Assembly (NCBI RefSeq): GCF_030499575.1
Contig: NZ_JASTLC010000001.1
Coordinates: forward strand, 6,534,001-6,598,000
Length of the DNA stretch: 64,000 nt
Origin: Streptomyces sp. DG2A-72
GTDB taxonomy: Bacteria; Actinomycetota; Actinomycetes; Streptomycetales; Streptomycetaceae
Reading direction: 5' to 3'
In this document: positions 8,674-19,378 of the stretch, piece after piece
How the letters are laid out: every line of letters starts with the position of its first letter
How positions within the stretch are numbered: position 1 is the stretch's first letter
Program-made: the position numbers and the translations under genes
Notes under the pieces: generated by a model
Told to the model about the DNA's origin: nothing
Seen by the model: the letters and a program-made list of their open reading frames with translations, nothing else
Database searches by the model: none

Positions 8674-11600
8674 TCACCCCCGTCCCGCCGCTGCCACAGC
8701 CACCCCCATCACCTCCCGCGCATGCCTCCCCGGCACCATCCCCAGCCGCCAGGCCTGCCACCCGGCTTCGAGGTTCACGCCCCGCTCCAGCAACAGCCCG
8801 TACGCCTCCACATAGTCGTCCAGTTTCTCGTCCCGGGCCGGGTGGCCCGAGTGGGACAGTTGTGCCAGCTCCTGCTGAGCCACAGCCGTCCCGACCTCCA
8901 CCCCGCCCGGGGCGGCGTACGGCAGGAGCGTGCAGCGCAGGAAGCGGGCCCAGTCCTCGCCGCGGCGGTCGCCGTACGACGTGAACAGCCCGACCGCCTC
9001 GTCGCACAACGCCAGCGCCTGCTGGGCACGGGTGTTGCCCGCGTCCACCACCGCCAGCTCCAGGCAGGTCCACGCCTCCCCGTGTGCCACCCCGATGCGC
9101 TGGAAGTCGGCGCGGGCGTCCACCAGCAGCTGACGGGCGAACCCCGAGTTCCTGAGCGACCCCGTCTGCGCGGCCCGCTGATCCCGGGTGGCCCGCGCCG
9201 AGTGGTGCCGGGCGCAGGCGAGCCCGTACACGTCCCGCATCCGGGAGAACATCGTCCGGGAGCGCTCCAGTTCGCGGACCGCGATGTCCAGGTTGCCGGT
9301 CTCCTCCAGGGCCTGGCCGAGGTAGTACACCGACCAGGCCTCGCCCCGGGCGTCCTCGTTGTCGCGGTGCCGGGCCGCCGCCTGGCGGAGCCGGTCCACC
9401 GCCTGCGACGGGTCGCCGGCGACGAGACGGGCGCGGGCCAGCTGGGTCAGGGCCCAGGCCTCGCCGCGGGCGTCGCGGGTGCGGCCGTAGAGATCGAGGG
9501 CCGTGGAGAGTTCCGACTCCGCGCGCGGTACGTCGCCCATGCGCAGCGCCAGCTGGCCGAGCTGGAAGTGGGCCCACGCCTCGCCGTGCACGGACTCGCC
9601 CGCGCGGTGCAGGACGAGGGACTCGTTCAGCAGCTCCAGGGCCTGGGACAGATGTGCCCGGTCCCGTTCCACCGCCGCCAGCGCGTGCATCGTCCAGGCC
9701 CGGTCCGTCGCCAGCTCGACAGACGCCTGGAGATCCAGGGCCTCCTGGAGTTTCGCCGCGGCCTCGATCAGGTTGCCCTGATGGTGGAGCGTGATGCCGA
9801 GCGAGCAGAGCGCGCGGGCCGCGCCCGCGTCGTGATGCGCCTCCATGTACAGGTCGACCACCGAGGCGAGGGTGGTGCGCGCCTTGTCCAGCTCGCCCAG
9901 CTGACGGGCCGCGATGCCCGTACGCCACTGCACCGAGCGGACCAGCAGGCCCTGGTCGACGGCCTGCGCCAGCTCGCTGATCTCGCCCAGGCGGTAGAGG
10001 TCACCGCGCAGCAGGCAGTAGTCGCACAGCGCGCCCAGCAGATTGAGCACCGCCGCCTGGTTGACGCCTTCCGCGTGCCGCAGCGCCGCCGTGATGAAGC
10101 TCGACTCGTCGTCCAGCCAGCGCAGCGCGTCGTCGAGGGAGGTGAAACCGTGCGGGCTGAAGCGGTCCGAGCGGGTCGACATGTTGCCGTCGACCAGGCG
10201 CAGTACCGAGTCGGCGAGGTCGGCGTAGTTGACGATCAGCCGTTCCTGCGCCGCCGTACGCTCGGCGGGTTCCTCCTCGTCGAGGAGCCGGGCCTGGGCG
10301 AAGGCGCGGACCAGGTCGTGCAGGCGGTAGCGGTTGCCGCGTACATGGTCGATGAGGCCCGCGTCGGAGAGGGTGACCAGGTGCCGGGTCGCCTCCGCCT
10401 CGTCCGTGGCCAGCAGTGCCGCTGCCGCCGCCGCGCCCAGCGAGGCACGGCCCGCCAGCGCCAGCCGGCGCAGAAGCCTGCGCGCCATCTCGGGCTGGTC
10501 GGTGTAGCGCAGCCACAGCACGCGCTCGACCGGTTCCACCGGGCCGTACGCCCCCAGGTCCGCCGCCAGCCGGCGCGGTGAGCGCGGGCCGAGCGAGGAG
10601 CCCGCGATCCGCAGCGCGAGCGGCAGCCCGCCGCACAACTCCCGGACCTGGTCGGCGGATTCGGCGTCGTACGGACCCGAGGCGTCCTGCGCCGTCGCGC
10701 CCAGCAACTCCTCCGCGCCCGCCGCGTCCAGCGCCTGGACCGGCAGCTGATGCACCCAGGCCGGCAGGTCCGCGGGCAGGTCGAGGGACGTGCGGGCGGT
10801 GACCAGGACCAGGCTGTCGGAGCGCTCCGGGACCAGCGTGCGGACCTGCTCGGGGTCGGAGGCGTCATCGAGTACGACGGTGACGGGCAGGCCCGTCAGA
10901 TGCTGGTGGTACAGCTCGGTCAGCCGCTTCAGGTGCTGGTCGGGGGAGGAGCGCTCGCGGAACAGCAGCTGCTCGCGCGGCGCGCCGAGACGATTCAGCA
11001 GATGCAGCAGGGCGTCCCGCGTGGACAGCGGCGACTCCTCCGGGCTGTCGCCCCGCAGATCCACCACGCACGCCCCGCGGAACTGGTCCTTCAGGTCGTG
11101 CGCCGCACGGATCGCGAGTGCGCTACGGCCGCTGCCGGGCGCCCCGTGCAGCACGACCACCGTCGGCCGGGTCTGGGTACTCGCGCGGGCCGCCTGCACC
11201 CACTGCCGGATCCGCGCCATCTCCGCCCGCCGGCCCGCGAACGGACCGTCCGGCTCCGGCAGTTGCCCGAAGGACTGCTCCAGCACACTGCGCCCGCGTG
11301 CCGCCGCGCTCTTGTCCGTGCCGCGCAGCTGCGGCCCCTTCTTCTTCGGTCCCGTGGACGCGGTGATCACCCGCTGCTGATCGAGCCACGGACGGATACC
11401 GCGCACCTCCAGCGCCGTCAGCCACTGCAGCCGCAGCTGCTCGGGCCCGCCCGGCTGGCCGACCTCACCCGCGCGACGATGCGCGGCAGGCAGATGCGAC
11501 CCGGCGACCTTCACGACGGTGGCCGCCGCGCCGACGACACCCACGGCCACACCCGCGCCCACCGCCGTCCCCGCGTCCGTGCCGAGCGCCAGGTCGGCCA

Positions 11601-11880
11601 CCGCGGCGGCGACCGCGGCGACCCCGGCCACCATCAGCGGCGTACCGCCGCCCTCACGCGCATACCGCTTCCCGAACCCGATCTGCCCGGCCTCGGCCTC
11701 GTCCAGCGCACGCGTGTAGGCCTCGTACTCCTCCGCGGCCTTCTGCGCCATGGCGTCCAGTTCCGCGCGCGCCCGCGACAACAGCACCTGACCGTCGGTA
11801 CGGCCGCCCGAACGCCGTACCTCTTCCTCCACGGCCCGGGCCAACAGCCGCTCGGCATCCGCCCGGTGGCTGTCCCGCAT
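8674..11880 (-). CDS. STAND/NB-ARC ATPase with TPR repeats and N-terminal membrane hairpin
   Basis: A 1068-residue protein. Residues 1-75 are a charged, probably coiled-coil region. Residues 82-125 form two alanine/valine-rich hydrophobic stretches that may be membrane segments. The NB-ARC domain runs from about 213 ([16 protein letters not shown]) with a P-loop at 246-253 (GAPGSGRS), Walker B at 333-340 (VTVVLDDA) and GLPLAL near 427. A winged-helix region and about ten TPR-like repeats fill the second half (repeated blocks such as [14 protein letters not shown]). Walker A has Arg where Lys is usual. It looks like an AfsR-type STAND regulator without the N-terminal DNA-binding domain, so it may signal rather than bind DNA. 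Confidence 0.85.
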   Translation of the reverse strand: MRDSHRADAERLLARAVEEEVRRSGGRTDGQVLLSRARAELDAMAQKAAEEYEAYTRALDEAEAGQIGFGKRYAREGGGTPLMVAGVAAVAAAVADLALGTDAGTAVGAGVAVGVVGAAATVVKVAGSHLPAAHRRAGEVGQPGGPEQLRLQWLTALEVRGIRPWLDQQRVITASTGPKKKGPQLRGTDKSAAARGRSVLEQSFGQLPEPDGPFAGRRAEMARIRQWVQAARASTQTRPTVVVLHGAPGSGRSALAIRAAHDLKDQFRGACVVDLRGDSPEESPLSTRDALLHLLNRLGAPREQLLFRERSSPDQHLKRLTELYHQHLTGLPVTVVLDDASDPEQVRTLVPERSDSLVLVTARTSLDLPADLPAWVHQLPVQALDAAGAEELLGATAQDASGPYDAESADQVRELCGGLPLALRIAGSSLGPRSPRRLAADLGAYGPVEPVERVLWLRYTDQPEMARRLLRRLALAGRASLGAAAAAALLATDEAEATRHLVTLSDAGLIDHVRGNRYRLHDLVRAFAQARLLDEEEPAERTAAQERLIVNYADLADSVLRLVDGNMSTRSDRFSPHGFTSLDDALRWLDDESSFITAALRHAEGVNQAAVLNLLGALCDYCLLRGDLYRLGEISELAQAVDQGLLVRSVQWRTGIAARQLGELDKARTTLASVVDLYMEAHHDAGAARALCSLGITLHHQGNLIEAAAKLQEALDLQASVELATDRAWTMHALAAVERDRAHLSQALELLNESLVLHRAGESVHGEAWAHFQLGQLALRMGDVPRAESELSTALDLYGRTRDARGEAWALTQLARARLVAGDPSQAVDRLRQAAARHRDNEDARGEAWSVYYLGQALEETGNLDIAVRELERSRTMFSRMRDVYGLACARHHSARATRDQRAAQTGSLRNSGFARQLLVDARADFQRIGVAHGEAWTCLELAVVDAGNTRAQQALALCDEAVGLFTSYGDRRGEDWARFLRCTLLPYAAPGGVEVGTAVAQQELAQLSHSGHPARDEKLDDYVEAYGLLLERGVNLEAGWQAWRLGMVPGRHAREVMGVAVAAAGRG

Positions 11881-12016
11881 GTCATGTCCCCCTCCGGCGG
11901 CAATGGTTCTTGGTCAAGTGTGCTGCGGACCGGGCTCCAAGGGGAGGGGGCCGGGAGATCAAGCTCAGGTTGTGTGCTGTCCGGCGTTCCCCGGGTACTG
12001 CGGCAGGATGGACCAC

Positions 12017-14047
<2,031 letters not shown>

Positions 14048-14089
14048 AACGGGAGCAGAGGAGCATATTTCCTGTTTCTTGCGAGGACG

Positions 14090-14109
14090 CCCCGGCGTTC
14101 ACGCCGGGG
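14090..14109. terminator. Strong hairpin between convergent genes, resembling an IS200/IS605-type end
   Basis: A perfect eight-base stem (CCCCGGCG / CGCCGGGG, TTCA loop) is preceded by GAGGACG and followed by AGGAATGGCA. It can terminate the convergent DUF255 and Mut7-C genes. The arrangement of GC hairpin plus GGAGGA-like flank also recalls right ends of IS200/IS605 elements, but no transposase or TnpB remnant was found beside it. Confidence 0.5.
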
Positions 14110-14206
14110 AGGAATGGCATCCGGGTGTTGCGATGCGGAGTGCGGGCGGCGGAGCGTTCCGGGCGTCCGTGTGGTCGTGGGCACGCACGAGAAGAAGAAG
14201 CCGACG

Positions 14207-14938
14207 TCAGGAAGCGCTGGGGAACTCCGCGAGGGCGCGCTCCACGATGGCTTCCAGCTGTTCGTGGTGCGCGCCCTTCCAGTAGGCACGCCCGCACTCC
14301 TCGCACTGGGCGAAGACGTCGTACGTCCGGTGCGTCCCGTGCTGCAGCTGGTCCGCGACCTCGGCCTTGGTGGCCTCCTTCAGCAGGCCGTTGCAGGCGG
14401 TGCAGCGGGTCCAGGGGCGCAGCTCGGGGCGGAACCGGTCGAGGACGTCGTGGAGTTGTTCGTCGGGGCGGGTGCTGTAGACGTAGCCGCCGGCCCAGAG
14501 TTCGCGGCGCCGCAGCAGACCCCGGTCACGGCTCAGCATGACCCGCTTCTCGGCGGCCGAGCGCGCCGCCAGCGCCGCGTCGCCGATGTCCGTCGACTCG
14601 TACGCCGTGTCCACGCCGAGCAGGCGGAGCCGGCGGGCGAGGGTGCCGAGATGGACGTCGAGGAGGAAGCGCAGGGGAGCGCCGGGAACCTGCTGGGGGC
14701 GCTCGACGGGCAGGACCCGCACCGAGTCGCCGGCCTTCGGGACGTACGACACCGGGACCTCGCGGCCGTCCACGACGAGTGCGCCGACCTCGGTCAGCGG
14801 GACGCCGAGGGACTCGACGACATGGCCGAGGGTGGAGACGCTGTCGGTGGCCACCGGGGTGGCGCCGCGGCGTCGGGCCTGCGGGACGAACAGGGCCAGT
14901 CCGGGGGTGAATTCGACGTGGATCTCGGGACCGTTCAC
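14207..14938 (-). CDS. Mut7-C RNase-domain protein with N-terminal ubiquitin-like fold
   Basis: A 243-residue protein. Residues 1-80 look like a ThiS/ubiquitin-like domain (VVESLGVPLTEVGALVVDG). The remainder is a Mut7-C, PIN-like domain with acidic residues in FLLDVHLGTLARRLRLLGVD and SRDRGLL, and two CxxC knuckles (RCTACN and AQCEECG) forming a zinc ribbon. Family knowledge predicts an RNase; the substrate is unknown. It starts with GTG without a strong ribosome-binding site, so the start is less certain. It is transcribed toward the DUF255 gene. Confidence 0.88.
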   Translation of the reverse strand: MNGPEIHVEFTPGLALFVPQARRRGATPVATDSVSTLGHVVESLGVPLTEVGALVVDGREVPVSYVPKAGDSVRVLPVERPQQVPGAPLRFLLDVHLGTLARRLRLLGVDTAYESTDIGDAALAARSAAEKRVMLSRDRGLLRRRELWAGGYVYSTRPDEQLHDVLDRFRPELRPWTRCTACNGLLKEATKAEVADQLQHGTHRTYDVFAQCEECGRAYWKGAHHEQLEAIVERALAEFPSAS

Positions 14939-14971
14939 CTGGCCAGGATGGCACGCGGGAGGCGGGTGGCC

Positions 14972-15610
14972 TCAGGCGTTTTTCGGGGGGAGGCCGTGCT
15001 CGATGACGTCCATCGCGCGGTCGACCAGGTTTTCGAGTTCGTCCTCGAAGTCGTTCTCCGCCCAGTACAGCGAGACCTCCGTCAGCCCGCCGATCAGGGA
15101 CATCGCGTAGACGCGCACCTCCAGATCGTCGGCGGCGCGGCCGGTGCGCTCCGCGATGACCCGGCGCAGCAGCTCGGCGGTGATGGACGTGCTCTCGATC
15201 ATCCGGGAGCGCACGGCCGGCACCTGGACCATCAGATGCGACCGCAGCCGGGTCACCTCGGGCTCCTCGGCCATGGCGAGGACGATGCCCGTCTTCAGCG
15301 CATACCGCAGCGAGTCCGGCCAGGGCTCGTCCGCGGGCCGCCGCCGCAGCTCCTCCTCGATCAGTGGGTCGTACTCGTCCGTGAGGACGATGTCCTCCTT
15401 GGTCGGGAAGTAGCGGAAGACGGTCGACGGCGAGACCTCGGCTCGGTCGGCGATCTGCTCGATCGTGGTGGCGTCGTACCCCTGCTCCTTGATCAGCTCG
15501 TACGTCGCCGTGCGGATCGCCATCCGGGTCTTGGTCTTCTTCCGCTCGCGGAGCCCCGGCTGGGGGCGGTCGGCGGAGGTGGAGGTACGTGCGGCCGTCA
15601 TGGAGGTCAT
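14972..15610 (-). CDS. TetR-family transcriptional regulator
   Basis: A 212-residue repressor-type protein. The helix-turn-helix lies at about residues 25-70 (MAIRTATYELIKEQGYDATT, IADRAEVSPSTVFRYFPTKE), followed by an all-helical ligand domain. A second ATG three codons in (MTAARTSTSA) could also be the start. An imperfect palindrome at 15709-15725, about 100 bases upstream, is a candidate operator. No transporter or enzyme is divergent from it now; only a ribosome-binding site and a 24-codon reading frame remain on the other strand. Confidence 0.92.
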   Translation of the reverse strand: MTSMTAARTSTSADRPQPGLRERKKTKTRMAIRTATYELIKEQGYDATTIEQIADRAEVSPSTVFRYFPTKEDIVLTDEYDPLIEEELRRRPADEPWPDSLRYALKTGIVLAMAEEPEVTRLRSHLMVQVPAVRSRMIESTSITAELLRRVIAERTGRAADDLEVRVYAMSLIGGLTEVSLYWAENDFEDELENLVDRAMDVIEHGLPPKNA

Positions 15611-15708
15611 TGTCGGCCATTTTCCCGGGGAACGGCCATGGGCGGGGTGGCTCCCGTAGCCGGAGTCCAGCGACGCGGGCCTGGAACCGGGGTGACAGTA
15701 GCCATGAA

Positions 15709-15725
15709 TTGAGAGTAACCCTCAA
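15709..15725. promoter_or_regulatory. Candidate TetR operator (imperfect palindrome)
   Basis: TTGAGAG-TAA-CCCTCAA is a nearly perfect inverted repeat (one mismatch pair) upstream of the TetR gene. A strong ribosome-binding site (AAAAGGAGATAG) on the plus strand follows at about 15724. The layout is that of a repressor operator between two divergent genes. Binding by the neighbouring TetR is inference. Confidence 0.5.
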
Positions 15726-15782
15726 AAGGAGATAGCTGTCAATGTGTCGCTTTCCATGTACCCGATGTGTGGGCATGAAAAA

Positions 15783-15807
15783 TGGCCGCGGCTTGAAGCC
15801 GCGGCCA
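15783..15807 (-). terminator. Rho-independent terminator of the haemolysin III-like gene
   Basis: A twelve-base perfect stem (TGGCCGCGGCTT / AAGCCGCGGCCA) is followed on the minus strand by a run of five T. It lies 23 bases beyond the stop of the haemolysin III-like gene. This is one of the few textbook intrinsic terminators in the window. Confidence 0.8.
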
Positions 15808-15829
15808 CTGCGATGAGCTCCCCGAAGGG

Positions 15830-16543
15830 CTACGCGTGCTGGTACGCCACCATCGAGATCCCCACGTAGTGCACGACGAACGCCGCCAGCGTGAAGGAGT
15901 GGAAGACCTCGTGGAAGCCGAACCACCGCGGTGACGGGTTGGGGCGCTTGATGCCGTAGATCACGCCGCCCGCGCTGTAGAGGAGGCCGCCCACGATCAC
16001 CAGGACCAGTACGGCGATACCGCCGGCGCGCATGAAGTCCGGGAGGAAGAAGACGGCCGCCCAGCCCATCGCGATGTAACAGGGCGTGTAGAGCCAGCGC
16101 GGGGCGCCGACCCAGAACACCCGGAAGAGGATGCCCGCGAGTGCGGCTCCCCAGATGCCCCACAGCAGCACCTGCCCCTTGGCTCCGGGCAGCAGGAGCA
16201 TCGTCAGCGGCGTGTAGGTGCCGGCGATGATCAGGAAGATGTTGGCGTGATCCAGCCGTCGCAGGATGCCGTCCATTCGGGGGCTCCAGTTGCCCCGGTG
16301 GTACAGCGCGCTGACTCCGAACAGCAGGCAGGCCGTCAGGACGTAGATGCCGCAGGCGATGCGGCCTCTCGGTGAGTCGGCGAGGGCGGTGAGCACCAGG
16401 CCCGCGATGAGTACGGCCGGAAACATGCCGAGATGCAACCAGCCACGTAGCTTGGGCTTAATTGGATGCGGCAGTGCGAGCGCGTGAGGACGGCGGCCGT
16501 CGGCCGGCGTGTCCAGGGGCGCGTCGGAGGCGGACGCAGTCAT
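15830..16543 (-). CDS. Haemolysin III / PAQR-family seven-helix membrane protein
   Basis: A 237-residue integral membrane protein with seven predicted helices, such as FPAVLIAGLVLTAL, IFLIIAGTYTPLTMLLL and GIAVLVLVIVGGLLYSAGG. The family's metal-binding residues are present: SALYHRG after helix 2 and the HEVFHSF...H pattern near the C-terminus. PAQR-type proteins are linked to lipid hydrolysis; the bacterial function is not settled and true haemolysis is doubtful. A perfect palindrome lies 15 bases upstream of the ATG and an intrinsic terminator follows. Confidence 0.9.
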   Translation of the reverse strand: MTASASDAPLDTPADGRRPHALALPHPIKPKLRGWLHLGMFPAVLIAGLVLTALADSPRGRIACGIYVLTACLLFGVSALYHRGNWSPRMDGILRRLDHANIFLIIAGTYTPLTMLLLPGAKGQVLLWGIWGAALAGILFRVFWVGAPRWLYTPCYIAMGWAAVFFLPDFMRAGGIAVLVLVIVGGLLYSAGGVIYGIKRPNPSPRWFGFHEVFHSFTLAAFVVHYVGISMVAYQHA

Positions 16544-16557
16544 GCAGGCATCGTACC

Positions 16558-16578
16558 TACGTAACCGTAAGTTACGTA
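16558..16578. promoter_or_regulatory. Perfect palindrome at the promoter of the haemolysin III-like gene
   Basis: TACGTAAC-CGTAA-GTTACGTA lies 15 to 35 bases upstream of the start codon on the minus strand. Its AT-rich symmetric arms are typical of TetR-family operators. It overlaps where a promoter or leader should be, so bound protein would block expression. The binding protein is unknown. Confidence 0.55.
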
Positions 16579-16649
16579 TCAGTCTGCCTGGACGACCGGC
16601 ACAGAGTGGCCATCGTCTCAGGGGAGTTGGCGCCTCCCGTGTGCATGGT

Positions 16650-16698
16650 CACGCAAAGAGACGGTTTGTTGAACCCAACGTGCACGCAAAGCGACGGG
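16650..16698. promoter_or_regulatory. Direct repeats upstream of the PEP carboxykinase gene
   Basis: CACGCAAAG[A/C]GACGG occurs at 16650-16664 and 16683-16697, 33 bases apart, about 180-230 bases upstream of the pckG start. Spacing near three helical turns fits a regulator binding one face of the DNA. The rest of the 336-base gap 16544-16879 shows the palindrome at 16558 and nothing else recognisable. Confidence 0.4.
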
Positions 16699-16879
16699 TT
16701 CAAGCGTGGCGATGCTCACTCCGCTCACCTGTGACGCCCTCTGGACAGATGGGCGCTCCCGTCGGATGATCAAATGAGTGCGGTCGGCACCGGATGAGCG
16801 CCAGCCAATCCGCTGGGATGCATCCGGGTCGCAGCCCCCACGGGGCCTCCAACCAAAAATCCCTCATCTAGGAGCAATC

Positions 16880-18703
16880 GTGGCGCGCGACATCGCGGCT
16901 CCCCCCGTCGTTCCCACCCACCACAAAGAACTGGTCTCGTGGGTGAACGAGATCGCTGAACTGACGCAGCCGGACAGCGTGGTCTGGTGTGACGGATCCG
17001 AAGCCGAGTACGAGCGACTGTGCGAGGAGCTCGTGGCCAAGGGCACCTTCAAGAGGCTCGACCCGATCAAGCGCCCCAACTCGTACTACGCGGCCTCCGA
17101 CCCGACCGATGTCGCCCGGGTCGAGGACCGCACCTTCATCTGCTCCGAGAAGGAAGAGGACGCGGGCCCGACCAACCACTGGAAGGCCCCCGCCGAGATG
17201 CGGGACATCTTCGCCGGCGCGAAGGGCCTGTTCCGCGGCTCCATGCGCGGCCGGACCATGTACGTCGTGCCCTTCTGCATGGGCCCGCTGGGCTCGCCGC
17301 TGTCCGCGATCGGCGTCGAGATCACCGATTCGGCGTACGTCGCCGTCTCCATGCGCACGATGACCCGGATGGGGCAGCCGGTCCTCGACGAGCTGGGCTC
17401 CGAGGGCTTCTTCGTGAAGGCAGTCCACTCGCTGGGCGCCCCGCTGGCCGAGGGGGAGGCGGACGTGGCCTGGCCGTGCAACCAGACCAAGTACATCTCC
17501 CACTTCCCGGAGTCCCGCGAGATCTGGTCCTACGGCTCCGGCTACGGCGGCAACGCCCTGCTCGGCAAGAAGTGCTACGCCCTGCGCATCGCCTCCGTCA
17601 TGGCCCGCGACGAGGGCTGGCTCGCCGAGCACATGCTGATCCTCAAGCTCACGCCGCCGCAGGGTGAGTCCAAGTACGTCGCGGCGGCCTTCCCGAGCGC
17701 CTGTGGCAAGACCAACCTCGCCATGCTGGAGCCGACGATCTCCGGCTGGACGGTCGAGACGATCGGCGACGACATCGCGTGGATGCGGTTCGGCGAGGAC
17801 GGACGGCTGTACGCCATCAACCCCGAGGCCGGTTTCTTCGGCGTCGCGCCCGGCACCGGTGAGCACACCAACGCCAACGCGATGAAGACGCTGTGGGGCA
17901 ACTCCGTCTTCACCAACGTCGCCCTGACCGACGACAACGACATCTGGTGGGAGGGCATGACGGAGGAGACCCCGGCCCACCTCACGGACTGGAAGGGCCG
18001 GGACTGGACGCCGGAGTCCTCGGAGCCCGCCGCTCACCCCAACGCCCGCTTCACCGTCCCCGCCTCGCAGTGCCCGATCATCGCGCCCGAGTGGGAGGAC
18101 CCCAAGGGCGTGCCGATCTCCGCGATCCTCTTCGGCGGGCGGCGCGCCACGGCCGTACCGCTGGTGACGGAGTCCTTCGACTGGAACCACGGAGTCTTCC
18201 TCGGCGCGAATGTCGCCAGCGAGAAGACCGCCGCCGCCGAGGGCAAGGTCGGTGAGCTGCGGCGGGATCCCTTCGCCATGCTGCCGTTCTGCGGCTACAA
18301 CATGGGCGACTACATGGGGCACTGGGTCGAGGTCGCCAAGGACAAGGACCCGGCCAAGCTGCCGAAGATCTACTACGTCAACTGGTTCCGCAAGAACGAC
18401 GAGGGCAAGTTCGTCTGGCCCGGCTTCGGTGAGAACAGCCGCGTGCTGAAGTGGATCGTGGAGCGGCTGGAGGGCAAGGCGGAGGGTGTGGAGACGCCGA
18501 TCGGTGTGCTTCCGACGTCTGCGGCGCTCGACACGGATGGGCTGGAACTGGGCGACGACGAGCTGGAGTTCCTGCTCACCGTGGACAAGGAGGTCTGGCG
18601 TGAGGAGGCTGCGCTGGTCCCGGAGCACCTGAATACCTTCGGTGAGCACACGCCGAAGGAGCTGTGGGACGAGTACCGGGCGTTGGTGGAGCGGCTGGGC
18701 TGA
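16880..18703 (+). CDS. pckG: Phosphoenolpyruvate carboxykinase (GTP)
   Basis: A 607-residue cytoplasmic enzyme converting oxaloacetate and GTP to PEP, CO2 and GDP at the start of gluconeogenesis. The P-loop SACGKTN (residues 273-279) contains the cysteine (C275) typical of the GTP-dependent form. Substrate and metal blocks such as [18 protein letters not shown] and FGGRRA are intact. The GTG at 16880 follows TAGGAGCAATC with good spacing; upstream in-frame codons lack family similarity. Length is normal. The long upstream region with direct repeats suggests carbon-source control. Confidence 0.96.
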   Translation: MARDIAAPPVVPTHHKELVSWVNEIAELTQPDSVVWCDGSEAEYERLCEELVAKGTFKRLDPIKRPNSYYAASDPTDVARVEDRTFICSEKEEDAGPTNHWKAPAEMRDIFAGAKGLFRGSMRGRTMYVVPFCMGPLGSPLSAIGVEITDSAYVAVSMRTMTRMGQPVLDELGSEGFFVKAVHSLGAPLAEGEADVAWPCNQTKYISHFPESREIWSYGSGYGGNALLGKKCYALRIASVMARDEGWLAEHMLILKLTPPQGESKYVAAAFPSACGKTNLAMLEPTISGWTVETIGDDIAWMRFGEDGRLYAINPEAGFFGVAPGTGEHTNANAMKTLWGNSVFTNVALTDDNDIWWEGMTEETPAHLTDWKGRDWTPESSEPAAHPNARFTVPASQCPIIAPEWEDPKGVPISAILFGGRRATAVPLVTESFDWNHGVFLGANVASEKTAAAEGKVGELRRDPFAMLPFCGYNMGDYMGHWVEVAKDKDPAKLPKIYYVNWFRKNDEGKFVWPGFGENSRVLKWIVERLEGKAEGVETPIGVLPTSAALDTDGLELGDDELEFLLTVDKEVWREEAALVPEHLNTFGEHTPKELWDEYRALVERLG

Positions 18704-18735
18704 GGCTCCCCTTCGCCGTTGGCGGGTGCGGGTGC

Positions 18736-18775
18736 GTGGGGGCTGGTCGCGCAGTTCCCCGCGCCCCTAAGGGGG
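18736..18775 (+). repeat. Dispersed intergenic repeat, copy C
   Basis: Begins GTGGGGGCT and carries the core GGTCGCGCAGTTCCCC followed by GCGCCCCTAAGGGGG. It starts 33 bases after the pckG stop and runs into the C-terminal codons of the next minus-strand gene. Confidence 0.85.
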
Positions 18776-19378
18776 TTGTTCTGAACGACCCTCCAAGTAG
18801 CGGGTGTGGGTTTCCTGGCGCCTTGCCTCCGCTTCTCGCAACGTTGCCGCCAAGCCCTGGGCCTCCTTCTTCAGGAAGCCCAGTTGGCGTTCCAGGTGGA
18901 GTTCGGGGGATTCGGTGCCGGGGGACATCCGGGTCCACCAGCGGGTTCGGGCGAAGGTGTCCGCGGCCTCGGGGAGGTCGCGGCGGACTATCCGGGAGAG
19001 GGCGTGGACGGCCTCCGGGTCGTGGGCGAGCAGCTCCTTGCTCCAGCCGTGGTCCAGCAGGGCGGTGAGCAGCTCGGTCAGTTCGCGGAGGCGGGCCGCG
19101 GCTGTGACCGACAGGTCGATGTCCGTGAGGTAGCCGCGGAGTTTGTCGAAGTCCTGGCGTAGTTCGTCCAGCTGGGCCGACGGGTCCGGGAAGTCCGGCA
19201 GGGGCGGACGCTCCGGTGGGGCGATCAGCGCGCCCGCGCCGTACAGGCCGGCGACGACCACCGGCCAGTACGGGCCTGCCACCCCGGTGAAGGTCAGCAC
19301 CACGCCGACCAGTCCGCATGCGCTGCCCGCGATGTTCTTGCGGGACTCCAGGTATCCGAGGAATCTACTGGTAGCCAC
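18767..19378 (-). CDS. Membrane protein with cytoplasmic coiled-coil domain, VWA/TelA operon
   Basis: A 203-residue protein with two hydrophobic stretches at the N-terminus (IAGSACGLVGVVLTFTGVAG and YWPVVVAGLYGAGALIA), then a long charged helical domain rich in Leu, Glu and Arg, likely coiled coil. It begins with GTG after GAGGAGATCC and overlaps the preceding substrate-binding/VWA gene by 14 bases, so it is the last gene of the four-gene operon. I do not recognise a family. Its position suggests a membrane-anchored partner of the VWA and TelA proteins. Its last codons lie inside the dispersed repeat. Confidence 0.8.
   Translation of the reverse strand: MATSRFLGYLESRKNIAGSACGLVGVVLTFTGVAGPYWPVVVAGLYGAGALIAPPERPPLPDFPDPSAQLDELRQDFDKLRGYLTDIDLSVTAAARLRELTELLTALLDHGWSKELLAHDPEAVHALSRIVRRDLPEAADTFARTRWWTRMSPGTESPELHLERQLGFLKKEAQGLAATLREAEARRQETHTRYLEGRSEQPP

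Noticed and set aside
16868..18649. 593-codon minus-strand frame opposite PEP carboxykinase
   Set aside because: Shadow frame; the plus strand is a full-length pckG.
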